Shown here piece by piece: positions 61,119 through 64,000 of a stretch of 64,000 bases of DNA. The notes under the pieces were generated by a model that was not told where the DNA came from, made no database searches, and worked only from the letters and a program-made list of their open reading frames with translations. The stretch is from an uncultured Prevotella sp. (lineage in GTDB: Bacteria; Bacteroidota; Bacteroidia; Bacteroidales; Bacteroidaceae), in contig UQJC01000005.1 of NCBI GenBank assembly GCA_900541335.1, positions 1-64,000 of the forward strand. Direction: 5' to 3'. Position 1 is the first letter of the stretch, and each line of letters opens with the position of its first letter. A program made the translations under genes and the position numbers.

Positions 61119-63974
61119 TTACTTTTTGCTTACCAGTCGCATCGCTTCGCCAACCCACAGCACGATTGAAGTGCCGCCGATAATCAGCAACCAGTCGATG
61201 GAAGAAAGCGGAGTGACGCTAAACATCTTGCCGCCAACGGTCACGATGCCAATCTGACCGACCAAAATCAGCAGGGCAATCAAGCCAAAGCCTTGGCAAC
61301 CCTTGAAGTGGAAAGCAGAGCGCCCCGTCTCGAAGGCACGGGCATTAAACATGTTCCAGAATTGCAACATCACGAAGATGGTGAAGAACATACTCAGCTC
61401 GTAGGCACTCAGTGCAGGCACCGTGCTGCGGCAAGCGGCCAAGTTCGTGAGGGCCGTCAAGGAGGCAATGTCATAGTTTTGGAAGATGAAGAGCAAGCCA
61501 ATCAGCATCGCTGTGAAGAGCACACCGACACCGACAATCGCCACACGCATGGTACGCGTAATGATGAATGCCGTACGCGGACGGGGCTGGTCCTTCATCA
61601 CCGCTTCCGAAGGAGGCAGGGAAGCCAGTGCCATAGCGGCAAAGGTGTCCATAATCAAGTTTACCCAAAGCATCTGTGTGACAGTCAGCGGAGACTCCGT
61701 GCCGAAGAAGGCACCGAAGAGCACAATGAGACAGGCTACCACGTTGACCGTCATCTGGAAGAGAATGAAGCGCTGAATGTTCTGATAGAGCGAACGGCCC
61801 CACATCACGGCGCGGGCAATCGAAGAGAAGGAGTTGTCGACAATCGTAATGTCAGAAGCCTCCTTTGCCACACTCGTACCGTCACCCATCGACAGCCCCA
61901 CGTGGGCAGCCTTCAAGGCCGGTGCATCGTTCGTTCCGTCACCCGTAACGGCAACCACCTGTCCCTTCTTTTGCAGGGTTTCTACCAGGCGTTTCTTGTC
62001 CATCGGACGGGCACGTGAGATGATTTTAATGTCCAAAATGCGTTTCCACAGTTCTTCGTCGCTGAGTGCGGCAAATTCCGGTCCCGTAATGATGTGGTCC
62101 TCGCTGTCTTGGTCAGTCCACAGACCAATTTGGCGACCGATTTCCTTGGCCGTACCCGGTGTATCACCCGTTACAATCTTGATGCTGATACCCGCATCAA
62201 TACATTGGCGAATCGCCGCAGGCACTTCCTTGCGTACAGGGTCGGCAATGGCCACAATACCCAGGAAGGTCAAGTGTGTGGCGGTGACGTGCGTTTCGTC
62301 AAAGGTCGCATCGCCTTCGTCCAACACCTGGTAGGCGAAGCCCAACGTACGCATGGCCTTCTGCTGATAGCCGAGCAACTGTGCGTCGACCTTCTCCTTC
62401 GTGATACCTTCTACGCAACTCTGCTGACAGAGTCCGAAGATGATTTCGGGAGCCCCCTTCACATAAAGGATGCGCTTGCCCGGCAGTGCGTTCGAACGAA
62501 CCACCGTAGCCATGTATTTACGCTCCGTCGAGAAGGGAAGTTCCTCCAGGCGTTCCGCCTTCTCCTTGAGGGGCAAGTATTCCACGCCCTGCTTGTGAAG
62601 CCAGAGCAGAAGGGCACCTTCCGTAGGATTACCCAATACCGAAGGCGTATTTTTCTCGGCACTAAATTCCAAGGAAGCCGTTGAGTTCACAGCGATACCT
62701 TCTTGGATGAGGAGGCTCGTTTCGTCCGTACCCAGTTGCTGCTCGGCAGTCAAACCGTAGAAACTGGTCTCATAGACCGTCATTTGGTTCTGAGTGAGTG
62801 TACCCGTCTTGTCCGTACAGATAACCGTCGTGGCACCCATCGTTTCGCAAGCGTGCATTTTGCGCACCAAGTTGTTGGTTTTCAACATGCGGCGCATGCT
62901 GTAAGCCAAGCTCAGCGTCACCGCCATCGGCAAACCTTCAGGCACCGACACCACAATCAGCGTCACGGCAATCATCAGCGTTTGGAGCGTTTCCGTAAGC
63001 AGCGCATCGAGTGTGCCACCCCCCAGCGTTTCATTCAAGCCGAGTACGCAACCAATGAACAGGGCAAAGAAGGTAATCAGTGTGGCCACGCAACGGACAC
63101 TCTTCCATTTCGGGAATTTGGCAATGACGAGGTAGAAGAAGATAACCGTCGGTATCGCCAGTGACCAGGCCATCGGTTCCCAGTCGAAGTATTTCACCAG
63201 TCTGCCGACAATAATCAGTCCGGCGATGGCATAGCTCACGTTCGAGATGAGACCAGCCAGTCCTTCCAACTGCTCGTTGAGCGGCGTCTTTACACTGTCG
63301 TCGATTTGTGCCGCCACAAACACCTTGCCGTTTTCCGTGTGGTCACCCACAGCCGTCACACGCATCACGCCGTGACCTTCCATCACCTTGGTGCCACGCA
63401 TCGCCATGTTAGAGGCAAAGGTCGCTTCGGGGTCAAACTCCTCGGGACGAGTTGTCTTGTGGCAGATGGGTTCACCCGTCAGGGTAGACTCGTCAATGCC
63501 CAGCGTGACAGCCTCCAGCAATTCGCCGTCGGCAGGCACCTCTTCACCCGTAGAGAGCACCACGATGTCACCCACAACGACTTCACGCTTAGGAATACTC
63601 ATAGAGCGTCCTTCACGAATCACCTGTACGGGTTCGTCGTCATTGACCTGGTTGAGGATGGCAAACTCCTTGTCAGCCTTCATCTCGAAGTAGAAGGCAA
63701 GTCCGGTGGCCAGCAGAATGGCAACAAAGATGCCGACAGGTTCAAAGAAAACTTCAGCAGAGTGGCCCAGTCCGAAGAATTCGTAGAAGGCAATGCCCAC
63801 ACTCAGCACACCGGCAATGAGCAGAATAATAATCAGAGGGTCGCCAAATTTGGCAAAGAATTTCGTCCAGAGTGATTCTTTGTCGGGAGGAGTCAGTACG
63901 TTTTCGCCGTGCTGCTTCCGACTTTCATTAACTTCGGCTGCAGTGAGTCCGGAGTAGTGCTTGGTCTGTTGCAT
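61119..63974 (-). CDS. Calcium-type P-ATPase (PMCA-like)
   Basis: The 951-residue protein is a P2-type cation pump that would export Ca2+ at the cost of ATP. It has the N-terminal cation-ATPase domain and the TGEP loop at 166-169. PEGLP at 345-349 in helix 4 is typical of PMCA-type pumps. The phosphorylation site DKTGTLT has Asp388. The nucleotide-binding domain has KGAPE, and the hinge has TGDGTND. Six hydrophobic segments follow. The ATG at 63974 fits, just inside the window. Between about 245 and 330 the loop region contains extra hydrophobic stretches (LAIPTVIFFYLVIAKF and LITFFALFIGCVLGL) beyond the usual helix 3. Manganese or sodium transport cannot be excluded. Confidence 0.9.
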   Translation of the reverse strand: MQQTKHYSGLTAAEVNESRKQHGENVLTPPDKESLWTKFFAKFGDPLIIILLIAGVLSVGIAFYEFFGLGHSAEVFFEPVGIFVAILLATGLAFYFEMKADKEFAILNQVNDDEPVQVIREGRSMSIPKREVVVGDIVVLSTGEEVPADGELLEAVTLGIDESTLTGEPICHKTTRPEEFDPEATFASNMAMRGTKVMEGHGVMRVTAVGDHTENGKVFVAAQIDDSVKTPLNEQLEGLAGLISNVSYAIAGLIIVGRLVKYFDWEPMAWSLAIPTVIFFYLVIAKFPKWKSVRCVATLITFFALFIGCVLGLNETLGGGTLDALLTETLQTLMIAVTLIVVSVPEGLPMAVTLSLAYSMRRMLKTNNLVRKMHACETMGATTVICTDKTGTLTQNQMTVYETSFYGLTAEQQLGTDETSLLIQEGIAVNSTASLEFSAEKNTPSVLGNPTEGALLLWLHKQGVEYLPLKEKAERLEELPFSTERKYMATVVRSNALPGKRILYVKGAPEIIFGLCQQSCVEGITKEKVDAQLLGYQQKAMRTLGFAYQVLDEGDATFDETHVTATHLTFLGIVAIADPVRKEVPAAIRQCIDAGISIKIVTGDTPGTAKEIGRQIGLWTDQDSEDHIITGPEFAALSDEELWKRILDIKIISRARPMDKKRLVETLQKKGQVVAVTGDGTNDAPALKAAHVGLSMGDGTSVAKEASDITIVDNSFSSIARAVMWGRSLYQNIQRFILFQMTVNVVACLIVLFGAFFGTESPLTVTQMLWVNLIMDTFAAMALASLPPSEAVMKDQPRPRTAFIITRTMRVAIVGVGVLFTAMLIGLLFIFQNYDIASLTALTNLAACRSTVPALSAYELSMFFTIFVMLQFWNMFNARAFETGRSAFHFKGCQGFGLIALLILVGQIGIVTVGGKMFSVTPLSSIDWLLIIGGTSIVLWVGEAMRLVSKK

Positions 63975-64000
63975 AGGTATATGGATGTTTGTTGAATCTT

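Overview
The window reads as a chromosomal segment of an obligate or facultative anaerobe of the order Bacteroidales, most like Prevotellaceae or Bacteroidaceae. Four things point there. The recurrent promoter is the Bacteroidetes type, a TAnnTTTG -7 box, in five places with a TTTG -33 box 20-21 bases upstream. Start codons lack Shine-Dalgarno sequences. The tmRNA tag is GENKFALAA. The families are also typical: a BspA-like leucine-rich repeat, DUF5683, DUF4827, DUF6057, a large single-chain PurL, Kdo/lipid A genes, and GH20 and GH95 glycosidases. No phage, integrase, transposase, plasmid or CRISPR locus is visible.

Layout. 1-55 is the end of a tRNA-Pro. 288-10644 holds a drug/metabolite exporter, a sulfate-activation group (cysC, cysQ, an SLC13 anion transporter, and convergent cysD) interrupted by tsaE and an LRR-GH20 hexosaminidase, then a glycosyltransferase and a periplasmic cyclophilin. 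10782-15980 is the rimP-nusA-infB transcription/translation operon, with a promoter and a terminator-like leader hairpin. 16012-16441 is a ten-copy 43-bp minisatellite. 16687-30827 is a long leftward run: purL, an FAD dehydrogenase, radA, merR, rel, a lytic transglycosylase, DUF5683, parB and parA. Divergent from it are surE and lpxB (31307-33323). Then come an alpha/beta hydrolase, an M15 peptidase, a 56-residue small protein gene and a large discoidin-type secreted protein (33411-38017).

38018-39483 is a gene-poor, repeat-rich stretch with a seven-copy 42-bp array and a 98-bp palindromic element. The tmRNA gene follows (39484-39881). 40223-46038 is rightward: kdsA, kdsD, a phospholipase-D type cardiolipin synthase, an acyltransferase and a DUF4827 lipoprotein. 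46205-55032 is leftward: a TonB-dependent receptor, a GH95 fucosidase, folD and ffh. 55271-58669 is a rightward pair, a DUF6057 membrane protein and a lipoprotein combining a CxxCH heme-type motif with a TolB-like propeller. sufB, cvpA and a calcium-type P-ATPase close the window.

How the genes fit together. The sulfate genes would take up sulfate, make APS and PAPS and recycle PAP, but the GTPase subunit CysN is not next to CysD. KdsD, KdsA and LpxB serve lipopolysaccharide core/lipid A. ParAB, Rel, RadA, FolD, PurL, Ffh, RimP, NusA, IF2, TsaE and tmRNA are housekeeping. GH20, GH95 and the discoidin protein suggest host-glycan foraging. The most noteworthy material is between genes: three tandem arrays with 42-43 bp periods, several families of dispersed palindromes, an attenuator-like leader on rimP, and an unlisted small-protein gene. 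Two expected operons (cysDN and sufBCD) are also incomplete in this window.
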